NCBI GenBank assembly: GCA_030248215.1
Contig: JASANG010002531.1
Location: forward strand, 1-64,000
Length of the DNA stretch: 64,000 nucleotides
Direction of reading: 5' to 3'
Source of the DNA: Enoplolaimus lenunculus
Taxonomy: Eukaryota > Nematoda > Enoplea > Enoplida > Thoracostomopsidae
In this document: one piece after another, positions 1 to 11,363 of the stretch
Position numbering within the stretch: position 1 is the stretch's first letter
How the letters are laid out: the number at the start of each line of letters is the position of its first letter
Notes under the pieces: generated by a model
Databases searched by the model: none
What the model saw: the letters and a program-made list of their open reading frames with translations, nothing else
Told to the model about the DNA's origin: nothing
Made by a program: the position numbers and the translations under genes

Positions 1-551
1 TGTTGTTGTTGTTGTTGTGCTTGTTGTTGTTTGTTGTTGTTGTTGTTGGTGGTGGTGTTGTTGTTGTGCTTGTTGTTGTTTGTTGTTGTTGTTGTTGGTG
101 GTGGTGGTGTTGTTGTTGTTGTTGTTGTGCTTGTTGTTGTTTGTTGTTGTTGTTGTTGGTGGTGGTGTTGTTGTTGTTGTTGTTGTGCTTGTTGTTGTTT
201 GTTGTTGTTGTTGTTGGTGGTGGTGGTGTTGTTGTTGTTGTTGTTGTGCTTGTTGTTGTTGTTGTTGGTGGTGGTGGTGTTGTTGTTGTTGTTGTGCTTG
301 TTGTTGTTTGTTGTTGTTGTTGGTGGTGGTGGTGTTGTTGTTGTTGTTGTTGTGCTTGTTGTTGTTTGTTGTTGTTGGTGGTGGTGTTGTTGTTGTTTGT
401 TGTTGTTGTTTGTTGTTGTTATTGTTTGTTGTTGTTGGTGGTGTTGTTGTTGTTGTTGTTGTTGTTGTGCTTGTTGTTGTTTGTTGTTGTTGTTGGTGGT
501 GGTGGTGGTGTTGTTGTTGTTTGTTGTTGTTATTGTTGTTGTTGTTGTTGT
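1..551. repeat. TGT trinucleotide repeat with ~55-65 bp higher-order unit
   Basis: The stretch is almost entirely TGT triplets. They are broken at regular intervals by a GC-containing block (TTGTTGTGCTTG), a TTTG block and a GGTGGTGG block, so the array has a higher-order period of roughly 55-65 bp. The left edge is cut by the window. Open frames across it encode only runs of Leu, Cys and Val, or polyGln on the other strand, and are not genes. Confidence 0.95.
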
Positions 552-1590
552 TTAATCAAAAATATAAAAATAATCCATTTTATTGCAATTCCGTTATATA
601 CTCGCGTTCCCGTGATGTATATGATAGTGAACAAAAGCTGTACGTGCGAGAAGCCAAACGCAATTTTAGTACTAAAATATGCACAATTTTGGTTTCGATG
701 AAAGTTGCGTGAGGGGCATCGCCTGGGTGCCCCCACGCCACCCCTTATGATAAATCAGTGAATTGAGAAATTTTTTAAAAATTTGCAAATTTACGGTAAA
801 TTCTGTATTAAAGTCCGGCGAACAGTTGACATATTAGTAATGATTGATAAGTGTGCGCGAATGTTAAATAATTTAAAAACATTAAATGCGACAATGTTTC
901 GAAAATATTTATTTACCAATATCCGTTATACCAAAATTCAAATTATATTAAAATTTTGCTAAACTTTCCCAGTTTATCACGGGTAACTGACTGTGGCAGA
1001 TGTGAAATTTTTGACACAAACGGCCGCACGATGCATCATAATATAGTGGGAAAATATCGCGTGCGAACGATAAGCCAAACGCAATTTTAGCATTGATTAA
1101 ATTTTGCCACACAATTTTAATTTTGGTTTCTAGTAAGCTTAAACTTGGTTGGTTCCTCTGCGGATCCACCAATGGCGTATTTAACTTGAACAATATGAAA
1201 CAATTAAGTGCCTCTGAAATGAAGCATGGGGGGCTAATACCCCCACAAAATGTATTTTCTAAACCTTGAAGTAATTTATTAAGCACTTTAATTCTTTCTC
1301 GCATGTATATTTTCTATTTCATCTGAGATCTTACTTTTAAATGGCAGGATTCCAAACTCGGAGACTCGTGTAGAAGGGAGTTTACTGTTATCACTCAGCT
1401 ATAGGAGCTTTTGTGTTGATCTGCTCAGAATCAACTCTGCGTGAGACGGGGTTAAAGATAAAGTTTAATTCTGTAAAATTGCAAAACATTCAAGAAACGT
1501 CATTTCCCAAAGAGATTTTTTCCTAAAATTAACACGTAGAATAATGCTTTAAACTAAAGTACAAGCGAATTGTGATGTGATAAATTAAGG
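552..1590. other. AT-rich intergenic DNA, no gene seen
   Basis: No exon with credible splice sites or protein similarity was seen. A related pair of segments starts near 650 and near 1070. Both contain AAGCCAAACGCAATTTTAG followed by TTTTGGTTTC, which suggests an old duplicated repeat of unknown type. Confidence 0.5.
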
Positions 1591-1639
1591 GGCCAATGCA
1601 AAGAACAGAAGCGCAACAGTATTATATGCGACGTTTGTT

Positions 1640-1925
1640 TGTCTTGCTTCAACGGCTTGAGCGATAATGCAAGGTTATACTTAGGAATGTATATATATTC
1701 AAAATTTAAGTACGCTTTAAAGTTTCAAACTCAACTTTATTTGCTCTTGAAGTTATTTATGCGCTACAATTAGGGATAATTGCCATTTATGTACTCTAAT
1801 TAGGGTTTAGAAACTATATCCGCTTACGGACTCTTATTAGGGATACAGACTCTTATTGATTGGCACTCAAAATGGGGGCCTCTCTTATTGCCCTCCACCC
1901 TTATTCGGGTCACTCCAGTATCCTC
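1640..1925. mobile_element. MITE family D fragment (right part)
   Basis: The segment matches the right part of the ~440-bp family seen complete at 28486-28912, including the body that runs through GGACTCTTATTAGGGATAC and the end that resembles TTCGGGTCACT. The left end is missing; a fragment of a hAT-type terminus (GGCCAATGCAAAGAACAG) lies just before it. Confidence 0.7.
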
Positions 1926-2009
1926 ACTCAAGGTATTGCAATCGTGATAAGAAAAACTGGCCAATGTATAGAACAGGTTTGTTAGTGTAAGCATATTCCT
2001 CGTCACATG

Positions 2010-2103
2010 TTTGACTCTGGCGGAGTCTAATTTGACTCAGAATATGCAGTCCCGTAGGGCCTATTTCGGGCAGAGTCAATTTGACTCACGATTTTTTGCA
2101 GTG
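2010..2103. mobile_element. MITE family B fragment (right half)
   Basis: It contains the family's CTCTGGCGGAGTC block and ends in TTTTTTGCAGTG, matching the right half of the complete copies (for example 30737-30958). A hAT-type end fragment with GGCCAATGTATAGAACAGG lies at about 1961-2000. Confidence 0.7.
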
Positions 2104-2136
2104 AAGTAATAAATTCCAATCCTGATTAGAAACATT

Positions 2137-2297
2137 GGTCAATGTATAGAACAGGTTTGTTACAGTAGTCTAAGCATATTCCTAAGCCTTGGCCATAGCC
2201 TAAGCCTACGCCTAAGCAAAAATTTGCCTACAACTTATGTTCACTCTATTGCAGTCGCGCGGAAAAACGCTCAGCGCCTGATCTTTATACGTGGACC
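2137..2297. mobile_element. hAT-type MITE with TTAGGC-like interior
   Basis: Ends are GGTCAATGTATAG and TTTATACGTGGACC, and the interior holds several AAGCCT hexamers. The flanking 8-mers are GAAACATT and GAAAAATT (7 of 8 identical), which fits the 8-bp target duplication of hAT elements. Confidence 0.8.
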
Positions 2298-2299
2298 GA

Positions 2300-2560
2300 A
2301 AAATTGATAACTTTTCCTGCCTCTTCAAATGTGAATTAATCAGTGAAAGTTGACGACACTGGCAACCATCGTTGCTCACACGTAATTTTTAGCCGTTTTT
2401 TGTCGGCCGACGATCACGAATCCATTTTCCTCAGTTCGTCACAGCCGTCCATGGTGCAAGCAATTTGCCCTCATTTGCAGGATTTGCTCGGATCAACTTC
2501 CGTCTTCGAAGATATCCAACGATAATCAAATCCTGTCTACGCCACCGGTAAAAGCTATCG
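2300..2560. other. Locally CG-richer stretch, open in several frames
   Basis: All three plus frames are largely open here, and a possible donor (CCACCG/gtaaaa) lies near 2548. No domain was recognised. It could be a 5' exon or promoter-proximal DNA; the nearest downstream plus-strand gene seen is the Tctex1 exon at 11364. Nothing ties the two together. Confidence 0.15.
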
Positions 2561-2576
2561 CAACAAGTATTTAAAC

Positions 2577-2757
2577 ACGCCCATAGCCAGCTCCCCTTCT
2601 TAGGTGGGACTTAAAAATTTTCACGGACAGGCTTATAAGGATTTCGTTGACATATAAGCAAAGGTTGAACATTTTCTAGGCAGCAAAATTGTTTCAGGGG
2701 AACTATGTCCACCCACCTGGCCCCCTCGCTTTGGCTACAGGCCAGTATCTAAGTCGC
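2577..2757. mobile_element. Repeat family G (CCCGTAGCCAGC ends)
   Basis: Begins CCCATAGCCAGCTCCCCTTC and ends GGCTACAGGCC, an inverted pair. The inner part (GCAAAGGTTGAACATTTTCTA) recurs in the copies near 37400, 40709, 42140 and 50924. Non-autonomous; superfamily not determined. Confidence 0.65.
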
Positions 2758-2759
2758 CG

Positions 2760-3464
2760 TCCATGCTCGTCGCCTGTCATCTAAACAATAAACATATATG
2801 TTTGTTTGTTTACATTTTAATAAAATTTTCAATTTTTGACTCACATTTACACGTTTCGGTATGTGTAATAGAATCCATGTATGCGTGCTCTTTCTGTCTC
2901 TGTGTTTCCACGGCACTTAAAAACTCTCGTCAATCTATCAAATACAGATTCAACATTTTCGTACTGAGTTACATCGATTGCCCGATTTCAACTGATTTAA
3001 CAAATTCCAACGCCTTAAAATTTAATTTAATTTTTTAAAATAATAAGTTTAAATTTCATTTTTTAAAATAATTGTAAAATTGTTAACGTAAATATTTGCG
3101 GCATTGAGGACGCCCTCTGTCGTTCCGTATGGATGAGTTCCTTGGAGTTTATGGATAATTACACGTTGAAGGGTAACAAATTTAACGAAACAAACCTTGT
3201 AAAATTCAATCTTATCCCTTATACGATGTTGGTAAATCGTTTACAGTGGTTGAACAAACGCAGTTGTCTTGAGCGGAGTTATATACGGTCCGGTGGATGG
3301 CTACCAGTGCCCCCGTCTTGACGTGTTTATGGAGTTAATAAAAATTGTTAAAATGTAACAATTTACTTCATTTTGAATACGATAGTTTTTCGTATGTGAG
3401 CAACTGGTCAGATCTGTTTTTAAAATTTCACTTTTTCAAATATACTCAAAAGTTGCTTGATTTT

Positions 3465-3507
<43 letters not shown>

Positions 3508-3540
3508 CTACCATTTGTTGGTGATAGGTCTTGTAAAAAT
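2760..3540. other. Intergenic, nothing recognised except (AT)n
   Basis: AT-rich DNA with a perfect AT dinucleotide tract at about 3466-3506. Short open frames here show no domain, signal peptide or splice-site context. Confidence 0.5.
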
Positions 3541-3571
3541 TTGAACTTTAAACTGAACAGTGTGTTTCGAA

Positions 3572-3766
3572 ATGTTTCCAAATTATTCGCATTTGCTTTA
3601 TTTTATTCTATTCGGCAATTTAAGAGTCGTAGAGGTTCAAAGTTACTTGTTTGAAAACATAACTAACAGTATGCCCAATAACGCATCGTTGAGAATACAG
3701 GAACAGCTGGACCCAGAAGGCAATACAATGGCGTATATAGCCCCGAAATTTGTTACAAATCACTGA
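3572..3766 (+). CDS. Possible small secreted protein or first exon, unknown
   Basis: The frame opens with a plausible signal peptide: a hydrophobic stretch over residues ~8-16, then VVEVQS. An Asn/Gln-rich tail with two N-glycosylation sequons (NIT, NAS) follows, and the frame stops after 64 residues. I do not recognise a family. Possible donors inside the frame mean it could equally be a first exon. No promoter or poly(A) signal was identified, and a chance frame is quite possible. Confidence 0.2.
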   Translation: MFPNYSHLLYFILFGNLRVVEVQSYLFENITNSMPNNASLRIQEQLDPEGNTMAYIAPKFVTNH

Positions 3767-3838
3767 ATTACTTCCAAAACGTGAACTAAAATTTGTCGCT
3801 TGCTCCGCTTGCGTGGAAGTGTTTTTCTGGCTCGCTTT

Positions 3839-4066
3839 AGGGTGACGCTATACTTGTCGTGCGGCGACATCTGTCACCGTGCGGTGACGGACGGCACCGT
3901 AAGGCAGACAGACGGCGCCGTAAGGGTGACAGACGAAACCGTCCAGGTAACTGATGGTACCGCAAGGCTAATAAACGGGGCGCAGTACGGGTGACGGACG
4001 GACGGCGAGTCGGACGAGTGGCGGACGGCGGCGGATGTCGACAAAAGTATAGCGCAACTCTAACCC
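3839..4066. mobile_element. MITE with GCGCTATA ends and internal ~27-bp tandem repeat
   Basis: Ends are GGTGACGCTATACTTGTCG and CGACAAAAGTATAGCGC, an inverted pair. Between them a degenerate unit close to GTGACGGACGGCACCGTAAG repeats about five times. A second, shorter relative with the same ends lies at 28228-28345. Confidence 0.65.
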
Positions 4067-4223
4067 TTGTCGGGTCTCAAAATCTTTTCTGACGTCCTGC
4101 TTTCCGCTAAGTTAACTCCTGACTATGCTCCAGAAACAAATTGTAAAACAAACACAATTGACTCGTCGTTTGATGTTCACTTTTTGTTTATGTGACTCCG
4201 CCCAATTTAAATTGAGTACCGGC

Positions 4224-4354
4224 AGGCTCGATTTTAATTGGACAAACATCAGGCTCGATTTTAATTGGACAAACATCAGGCTCGATTGTAATTGGTCAAA
4301 CACCAGGCTCGATTTTAATTGGACAAACTCCAGGCTCGATTTTAATTGGACAAA
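4224..4354. repeat. 27-bp tandem repeat, 5 copies
   Basis: Units begin at 4224, 4251, 4278, 4305 and 4332, each starting AGGCTCGATTTTAATTGGAC. The variation is a few substitutions per unit. No unique spacers lie between units, so this is a minisatellite. Confidence 0.9.
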
Positions 4355-4359
4355 ATGAT

Positions 4360-4930
4360 TCAGTACAATGGCCAGATATGAAAAATGAAAATGAGTACAT
4401 TGTTTATGTAGAAATTTAAAATTTGTTGGTGAAAATCTTACACAAACTTTAAATTAACTGATCCTGAACGCGTCATTGAATTGAATGTCGCAAAGCCGAA
4501 TTTCAACCGAAACGAAATCATTCACAGCTGCTGAGCTTAAAGTAAGATTTTGAATATTTGACGTGTGCAACGACTAACTACGCAGTACGCTGGCAACAGC
4601 GGTCTATAATACATCTATATATTAAAGCTGGAACGCTCTACATACGTATTTTAGGCAACTTTCCAGCATTACTTTGTTTACAATTATTTCTTAGAAAAAT
4701 ACACGTGATTGTTCTGCGAAAGAAAAATTTGCAAGAAAATTTTTGTGCTGAGTATTCTTTAAGAGACACGCATAAAGCTTTCTTGAGTTGAGTGTGCTGA
4801 CTACTGAAGCTTGTTTGGGTTCAGTGCTATCACCCTGCACCCAAAACATTAACTAATGCCCGCAATTAAGCTTCGATATACAAGGTATTTGTTCCGGTTT
4901 AACGTTTAAATTTGTGTAAAGTTTCGGTTT
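4360..4930. other. Intergenic, nothing recognised
   Basis: AT-rich DNA without a supported exon or a repeat family seen elsewhere in the window. Confidence 0.5.
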
Positions 4931-4932
4931 CT

Positions 4933-5119
4933 GTCCAATGTATAAAATAGGACCGAAACCGCAGTAATCGTATTCCAAAGCCTAAGCGTAAGCCTAAGCT
5001 TAGGCGTAAGAATGATGCTAAGCCTAATCGTAAGCCTAAGCGTAAAATAGTCTAAAGCTTAAGCTTACCATATTGCAGTGCAACCAAAAAGTGTTTCACT
5101 TCTGATGTTTACATGGGCC
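4933..5119. mobile_element. hAT-type MITE with TTAGGC-like interior
   Basis: The left end GTCCAATGTATAAAATAGG and right end TGTTTACATGGGCC are the family termini. The interior is AAGCCT/AGGCTT hexamers plus the shared block TCTAAAGCTTAAGCTTAC. No clear 8-bp duplication remains. Confidence 0.75.
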
Positions 5120-5228
5120 AGTTCCACGCAACAACAGCCCACCCCTGATCTATGCATGGGTCTTTAGCACGTACTAAAAACATTTTAATGGACCTAAGTT
5201 ACGCATTAAAGTTGTGTCTTTTCCCGTA

Positions 5229-5508
5229 CTGTAGGGACCCGAATAAGAAGAGGGGGTAATGCGAGGGGGGTCGCCATTTTGAGTCGCAATCAACAGGAGT
5301 CCGTATCCCAAATAAGAGTACGTAAGCGGATAGAGCCTTTAAATCCTATTTACAGTTCAAAAAATGTCAATAATCTATAACTGTAGGGCATAAATAACTC
5401 CAGGCCCAAATAAAGTTGAGGTCGCAACTTTAAAACATACCTAAGCTTTGAAAGTGTATTCTTAAGTATAATCTTGCACTGCCGCTCTTGCTTTTGGTAC
5501 CAGACTTT
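5229..5508. mobile_element. MITE family D, left part, split by the fold-back element
   Basis: Begins TA/CTGTAGGGACCCGAATAAG, the family D terminus. It continues through the family body and is interrupted at 5508 by the element at 5509-11097. The remainder resumes at 11106. The two parts total about 446 bp, the normal family length. Confidence 0.9.
5501..5508. repeat. 8-bp target site duplication, left copy (CAGACTTT)
   Basis: Identical to 11098-11105 on the other side of the fold-back element. Confidence 0.9.
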
Positions 5509-5599
5509 GGCCCATGTATAGATCAGGGGCTTCCACTTTTCCAGGGTGGAAAACTTACGACCAGGAGTGCATCGCAGCCACTCCTGTATGATGACCTGA

Positions 5600-6400
5600 T
5601 TTTTCACTGGTTGGTAGGAAAAATCGCGTTCATAGGTTTTGCTGTGGAAAAGTGGAAAATCCATAAGCCTGCATATTCCCTGGTTCGGTAGGGAAAATCT
5701 GTAGTGTAAAGTTTGTTTGGAAAACGGGAAAAGTGGAAAATTTAAAAGCTTACATTATTCCTGGGTTGGTAGGGAAAATTTGAAGCATAGGTTTTGGTTG
5801 GAAAACGGGAAAAGTGGAAAATTTAAACGCTTTGATTTTCCCTTGGTTGGTAGGGAAAATCTGTAGTGTAAAAGTTTGTTTGGAAAACGGGAAAAGTGGA
5901 AATTTTAAAAGCTTACATTATTTCTGGGTTGGTAGGGAAAATTTGAAGCATAGGTTTTGGTTGGAAAACGGGAAAAGTGGAAAATTTGTACGCCTTGATT
6001 TTCCCTTGGTTGGTAGGGAAAATCTGTAGTGTAAAAGTTTGTTTGGAAAACGGGAAAAGTGAAAATTTTAAAAGCTTACAATATTCCTGGGTTGGTAGTG
6101 AAATTTTGAAGCATAGGTTTAGGTTGGAAAACGGGAAAAGTGGAAAATTTAAACGCCTAGATTTTCCCTTGGTTGGTAGGGAAAATTTGCCGCATAGGTT
6201 TTGGTTGGAAAACGGGAAAGTTGGAAAATTTAAACGCCTAAATTTACCCTGGGTTGGTAGGAAAATTCTGAAGCATTGGTTTTGTTTTTAAAACGGGAAA
6301 AGTGGAAAATTTCGATGTCTAGATTTCCCCTTGGTTGGAAGGGGAAATCTAAAGCATAGGTTTTGTATGGAAAATGGGAAGAGCATAAAATTCCTATGGA
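5600..6400 (+). repeat. Left arm: ~9 tandem ~82-bp units
   Basis: Each unit carries GGTTGGTAGGGAAAATCTG, then a GTAAAGTTTGTTTGG or GCATAGGTTTTGGTTGG block, then AAAACGGGAAAAGTGGAAAA. Orientation is opposite to the right arm. Confidence 0.9.
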
Positions 6401-6910
6401 ATGATTTAACAACACATAGCAGATATTTGCTAAAATTAATCAGTTAAATATCATTTCAACGACCTGATTTCACATCACTTGCGGCATCATCTCCGGTTCC
6501 GGCTACTTTTGTTCACTTCCGGCTCCGGATCTGGCATTTTTCACCTCCGGTTGCATCCTACAAACTAACAGGCAATATATTTCGACACTGGTCAAAACAA
6601 GAAACCGCGGAGCGGAACAGTGCAATGAACAAAATCTACTTTACACAGTTAAACCTAAATGAGCAGAGCATTTACCCGAAATAATACATGACTATTAAAT
6701 ATATCAGATTATGTTAGTCCCAGCACAAGATTGGTCAAAACAAGATATCACCGAGTGGCCCAGTATTTATCAGAACATAAGTCTGTTAACAAAGTCGACG
6801 CTTTGAGTGACGCCTTTTAGGTTGTAAAAAAGTTATAATTGCTCTTAAAGACGTTGTTAGCTAATGGCCGGAAAGCCGAGGAAACATAAGTATATCAAAT
6901 TTTATCGTCG
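6401..6910. other. Loop of the fold-back element
   Basis: Single-copy DNA between the inverted arms. It includes a CTCCGGTTCCGGC segment (about 6487-6560) related to the CCGGAGCC repeats at 37797 and 56400. No coding frame was recognised. Confidence 0.6.
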
Positions 6911-9900
6911 CTGACTTCTAACCCAGGGTAAATCTAGGCGTTTAAATTTACCACTTTTCACGTTTTCAACCAAAACCTATGCTTCAGATTTTCTTTACCA
7001 AGCCATGGTAAGTCTAGGCATTAAAATTTTCAACTTTTCCCGTTTTCCAACCAAAACCTATGCTTCCGATATTCCCCACCAACCCAGGGTAAATCTAGGC
7101 ATTGAAATTTTCCACTTTTCCCGTTTTCCAACCAAAACCTATGCTTCAGATTTTCCCTACCAACCTAAGGTAAATCTAGGTCTTTAAATTTTCCACTTTT
7201 CCCATTTTCCAACCAAAACCTATGCTTCAGATTTTCCCTACCAACCGAAGGTAAATCTAGGCCTTTAAATTTTCCACTTTTCCCGTTTTCCAACCAAAAC
7301 CTATGCTTCAGATTTTCCCTACCAACCTAAGGTAAATCTAGGCCTCTAAATTTTCCACTTTTTCCGTTTTCCAACCAAAACCTACGCTTCAGATTTTCCC
7401 TACCAACCTAAGGTAAATCTAAGCCTTTAAATTTTACACTTTTCCCATTTTCCAACCAAAACCTATGCTTCATATTTTCCCTACGAACCTAAGGTAAATC
7501 TAGGCCTTTAAATTTTCCACTTTTCCCGTTTTCCAACTAAAAGCTATGCTTCAGATATTCCCCACCAAACCAGGGCAAATATAGGCATTAAAATTTTCCA
7601 CTTTTTCCGTTTTCCAGCTAAAACCAATGCTCCAGATTTTCCCTACCAACCCAGGGTAAAATCTAGGCATTTCAATTTTCCACTTTTCCCGTTTTCCAAC
7701 CAAAATTTTGCCTTACGCTTGAATTTTCCACTTTTCCCGTTTTCCAACCGAAACCTTTGCTTCATGTTTTCCTTACCAACCCAGCGAAAAAATCTAGGCA
7801 TTAGAATTTTCCACTTGTCCCGTTTTCCAACCGAAACCTATGCCCTACGTTTGAATTTTCCACTTTTCCACTTTTCCCGTTTTCCAACCATCGCTTTAGA
7901 TTTCTCCTACTAACCAAGAAAATATCTAGGCATTTCAATTTTCCACTTTTCCTGTTTTCCAACCAAAACCTATGCTTCAAATTTTCCCTACCAACCCAGG
8001 GTAAAAATCTAGGCATTAGAATTTTCCACTTTTCCCGTTTTCCAACCAAAACCTATGCTTCAGATTTCCCTACCAACCCAGGGTAAAAATCTAGGTATTA
8101 AAATTTTCCACTTTTCCCGTTTTCCAACCAAAACCTATGCTTCAGATATTCCCCACCAAACCAGGGCAAATATAGGCATTAAAATTTTCCACTTTTTCCG
8201 TTTTCCAGCTAAAACCAATGCTCCAGATTTTCCCTACCAACCCAGGGTAAAATCTAGGCATTTCAATTTTCCACTTTTCCCGTTTTCCAACCAAAATTTT
8301 GCCTTACGCTTGAATTTTCCACTTTTCCCGTTTTCCAACCGAAACCTTTGCTTCATGTTTTCCTTACCAACCCAGCGAAAAAATCTAGGCATTAGAATTT
8401 TCACTTGTCCCGTTTTCCAACCGAAACCTATGCCCTACGTTTGAATTTTCCACTTTTCCACTTTTCCCGTTTTCCAACCATCGCTTTAGATTTCTCCTAC
8501 TAACCAAGAAAATATCTAGGCATTTCAATTTTCCACTTTTCCTGTTTTCCAACCAAAACCTATGCTTCAAATTTTCCCTACCAACCCAGGGTAAAAATCT
8601 AGGCATTAGAATTTTCCACTTTTCCCGTTTTCCAACCAAAACCTATGCTTCAGATTTCCCTACCAACCCAGGGTAAAAATCCAGGTATTAAAATTTTCCA
8701 CTTTTCCCGTTTTCCAACCAAAACCTATGCTTCAGATATTCCCCACCAAACCAGGGCAAATATAGGCATTAAAATTTTCCACTTTTTCCGTTTTCCAGCT
8801 AAAACCAATGCTCCAGATTTTCCCTACCAACCCAGGGTAAAAATCTAGGTATTAAAATTTTCCACTTTTCCCGTTTTCCAACCAAAACCTATGCTTCAGA
8901 TATTCCCCACCAAACCAGGGCAAATATAGGCATTAAAATTTTCCACTTTTTCCGTTTTCCAGCTAAAACCAATGCTCCAGATTTTCCCTACCAACCCAGG
9001 GTAAAATCTAGGCATTTCAATTTTCCACTTTTCCCGTTTTCCAACCAAAATTTTGCCTTACGCTTGAATTTTCCACTTTTCCCGTTTTCCAACCGAAACC
9101 TTTGCTTCATGTTTTCCTTACCAACCCAGCGAAAAAATCTAGGCATTAGAATTTTCACTTGTCCCGTTTTCCAACCGAAACCTATGCCCTACGTTTGAAT
9201 TTTCCACTTTTCCACTTTTCCCGTTTTCCAACCATCGCTTTAGATTTCTCCTACTAACCAAGAAAATATCTAGGCATTTCAATTTTCCACTTTTCCTGTT
9301 TTCCAACCAAAACCTATGCTTCAAATTTTCCCTACCAACCCAGGGTAAAAATCTAGGCATTAGAATTTTCCACTTTTCCCGTTTTCCAACCAAAACCTAT
9401 GCTTCAGATTTCCCTACCAACCCAGGGTAAAAATCTAGGTATTAAAATTTTCCACTTTTCCCGTTTTCCAACCAAAACCTATGCTTCAGATATTCCCCAT
9501 CAAACCAGGGCAAATATAGGCATTAAAATTTTCCACTTTTTCCGTTTTCCAGCTAAAACCAATGCTCCAGATTTTCCCTACCAACCCAGGGTAAAATCTA
9601 GGCATTTCAATTTTCCACTTTTCCCGTTTTCCAACCAAAACCTTGCCTTACGCTTGAATTTTCCACTTTTCCCGTTTTCCAACCGAAACCTATGCCCTAC
9701 GTTTGAATTTTCCACTTTTCCACTTTTCCCGTTTTCCAACCATCGCTTTAGATTTCTCTTACTAAACAAGAAAATATCTAGGCATTTCAATTTTCCACTT
9801 TTCCTGTTTTCCAACCGAAACCTATGCTTCAAATTTTCCCTACCAACCCAGGGTAAAAATCTAGGCATTAGAATTTTCCACTTTTCCCGTTTTCCAACCA

Positions 9901-10985
9901 AAACCTATGCTTCAGATTTCCCTACCAACCCAGGGTAAAAATCTAGGTATTAAAATTTTCCACTTTTCCCGTTTTCCAACCAAAACCTATGCTTCAGATA
10001 TTCCCCACCAAACCAGGGCAAATATAGGCATTAAAATTTTCCACTTTTTCCGTTTTCCAGCTAAAACCAATGCTCCAGATTTTCCCCACCAACCCAGGGT
10101 AAAATCTAGGCATTTCAATTTTCCACTTTTCCCGTTTTCCAACCAAAACCTTGCCTTACGCTTGAATTTTCCACTTTCCCGTTTTCCAACCGAAACCTTT
10201 GCTTCATGTTTTCCTTACCAACCCAGCGAAAAAATCTAGGCATTAGAATTTTCCACTTGTCCCGTTTTCCAACCGAAACCTATGCCCTACGTTTGAATTT
10301 TCCACTTTTCCACTTTTCCCGTTTTCCAACCATCGCTTTAGATTTCTCTTACTAACCAAGAAAATATCTAGGCATTTCAATTTTCCACTTTTCCTGTTTT
10401 CCAACCAAAACCTATGCTTCAAATTTTCCCTACCAACCCAGGGTAAAAATCTAGGCATTAGAATTTTCCACTTTTCCCGTTTTCCAACCAAAACCTATGC
10501 TTCAGATTTCCCTACCAACCCAGGGTAAAAATCTAGGTATTAAAATTTTCCACTTTTCCCGTTTTCCAACCAAAACCTATGCTTCAGATATTCCCCACCA
10601 AACCAGGGCAAATATAGGCATTAAAATTTTCCACTTTTCCCGTTTTCCAACCAAAACCTATGCCCTACGCTTGAATTTTCCACTTTTCCACTTTTCCCGC
10701 TTTTCAACCAAAACCTTTGCTTCAGATATTTCTTAATAACCAAGAAAATATCTAGGCATTTACGCTTTTGATTTTCCCTACCAACCCAGGGGAAAAATCT
10801 AGGCATTAGAATTTTACACTTTTCCCGTTTTCCAACCAAAACCTATGCTTCAGATTTTCCCTACCAACCCAGGGCAAAATCTAGGCATTAGAATTTTCCA
10901 CTTTTCCCGTTTTCCAACCAAAACCTATGCTTCAGATTTCCCTACCAACCCAGGGTAAAATTTAGGCATTAAATTTTTTTAATTT
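6911..10985 (-). repeat. Right arm: ~50 tandem ~82-bp units with higher-order repeats
   Basis: Units read TTTTCCACTTTTCCCGTTTT, CCAACCAAAACCTATGCTTC, then a CCCTACCAACCCAGGGTAAA block. From about 7560 the array has a higher-order organisation: the landmark CAGATTTCCCTACCAACCC recurs near 8063, 8653, 9407, 9915 and 10505 (spacing about 590, 754, 508 and 590 bp). These copies are nearly identical, which implies recent segmental amplification. Confidence 0.9.
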
Positions 10986-11097
10986 TCCTACTAAATCAGC
11001 GGAAAATTTAGCCGTCATTTAGGAGTGGCTGCGCTGCACTCCTGGTCATAAGTTTTCCACCGTGGAAAACTCTAAGCCCCTGTGCTATACATTGGCC

Positions 11098-11105
11098 CAG
11101 ACTTT
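11098..11105. repeat. 8-bp target site duplication, right copy (CAGACTTT)
   Basis: Identical to 5501-5508. Confidence 0.9.
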
Positions 11106-11271
11106 TAAACGTTTATTTCAACAGATAGTTGCAATACCGGATATATCAGTAACGAAGGGCGGCAGAGGACGGATTAAAAAGACATAACAGTCCGTAACCG
11201 AATACCAGGGAGGGGTACCCTCGAGAGAGGCCAAATACATATCAGGCCCCCTCTTATTCGGGTTACTACAG
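11106..11271. mobile_element. MITE family D, right part
   Basis: Continues the element broken at 5508 and ends GGGTTACTACAG/TA, the family D right terminus with its TA target site. Confidence 0.9.
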
Positions 11272-11363
11272 TATGTTTGCTCCGGTGATGTTTGCCTAAA
11301 TTTGTGCCTACAGATCATTACTTATATACCGAACTGAATTAGTATTATTTTTTCAATTTTCAG

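Larger units (their letters stand above)
5509..11097. mobile_element. 5.6-kb fold-back (FB-like) element with hAT-type ends
   Basis: The termini are GGCCCATGTATAGATCAGG on the left and, read inward from the right, GGCCAATGTATAGCACAGG. The outer ~80 bp of both ends match as inverted repeats through a shared AGTTTTCCA/TGGAAAACT palindrome and a CAGGAGTGCA block. Exact 8-bp duplications (CAGACTTT) flank it, as expected for hAT. Inside are two inverted arrays of one ~82-bp unit, a short left arm (~5600-6400) and a long right arm (~6911-10985), around a ~500-bp loop. No transposase is encoded. The layout resembles Drosophila FB elements, and the ends match the small hAT-type MITEs in this window, so it is probably mobilised by the same transposase. 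Open frames inside are repeat translations. Confidence 0.85.

Noticed and set aside
3-712. Three long overlapping plus-strand frames of about 230 residues
   Set aside because: They are translations of the TGT array (poly-Leu, Cys, Val) with no real protein content.
5814-10839. Many frames with repeated ENGKSGKFK or FPLFPFSNRN motifs on both strands
   Set aside because: They are readings of the ~82-bp repeat of the fold-back element. The frame shifts between units, and no start, domain or splice site supports coding.
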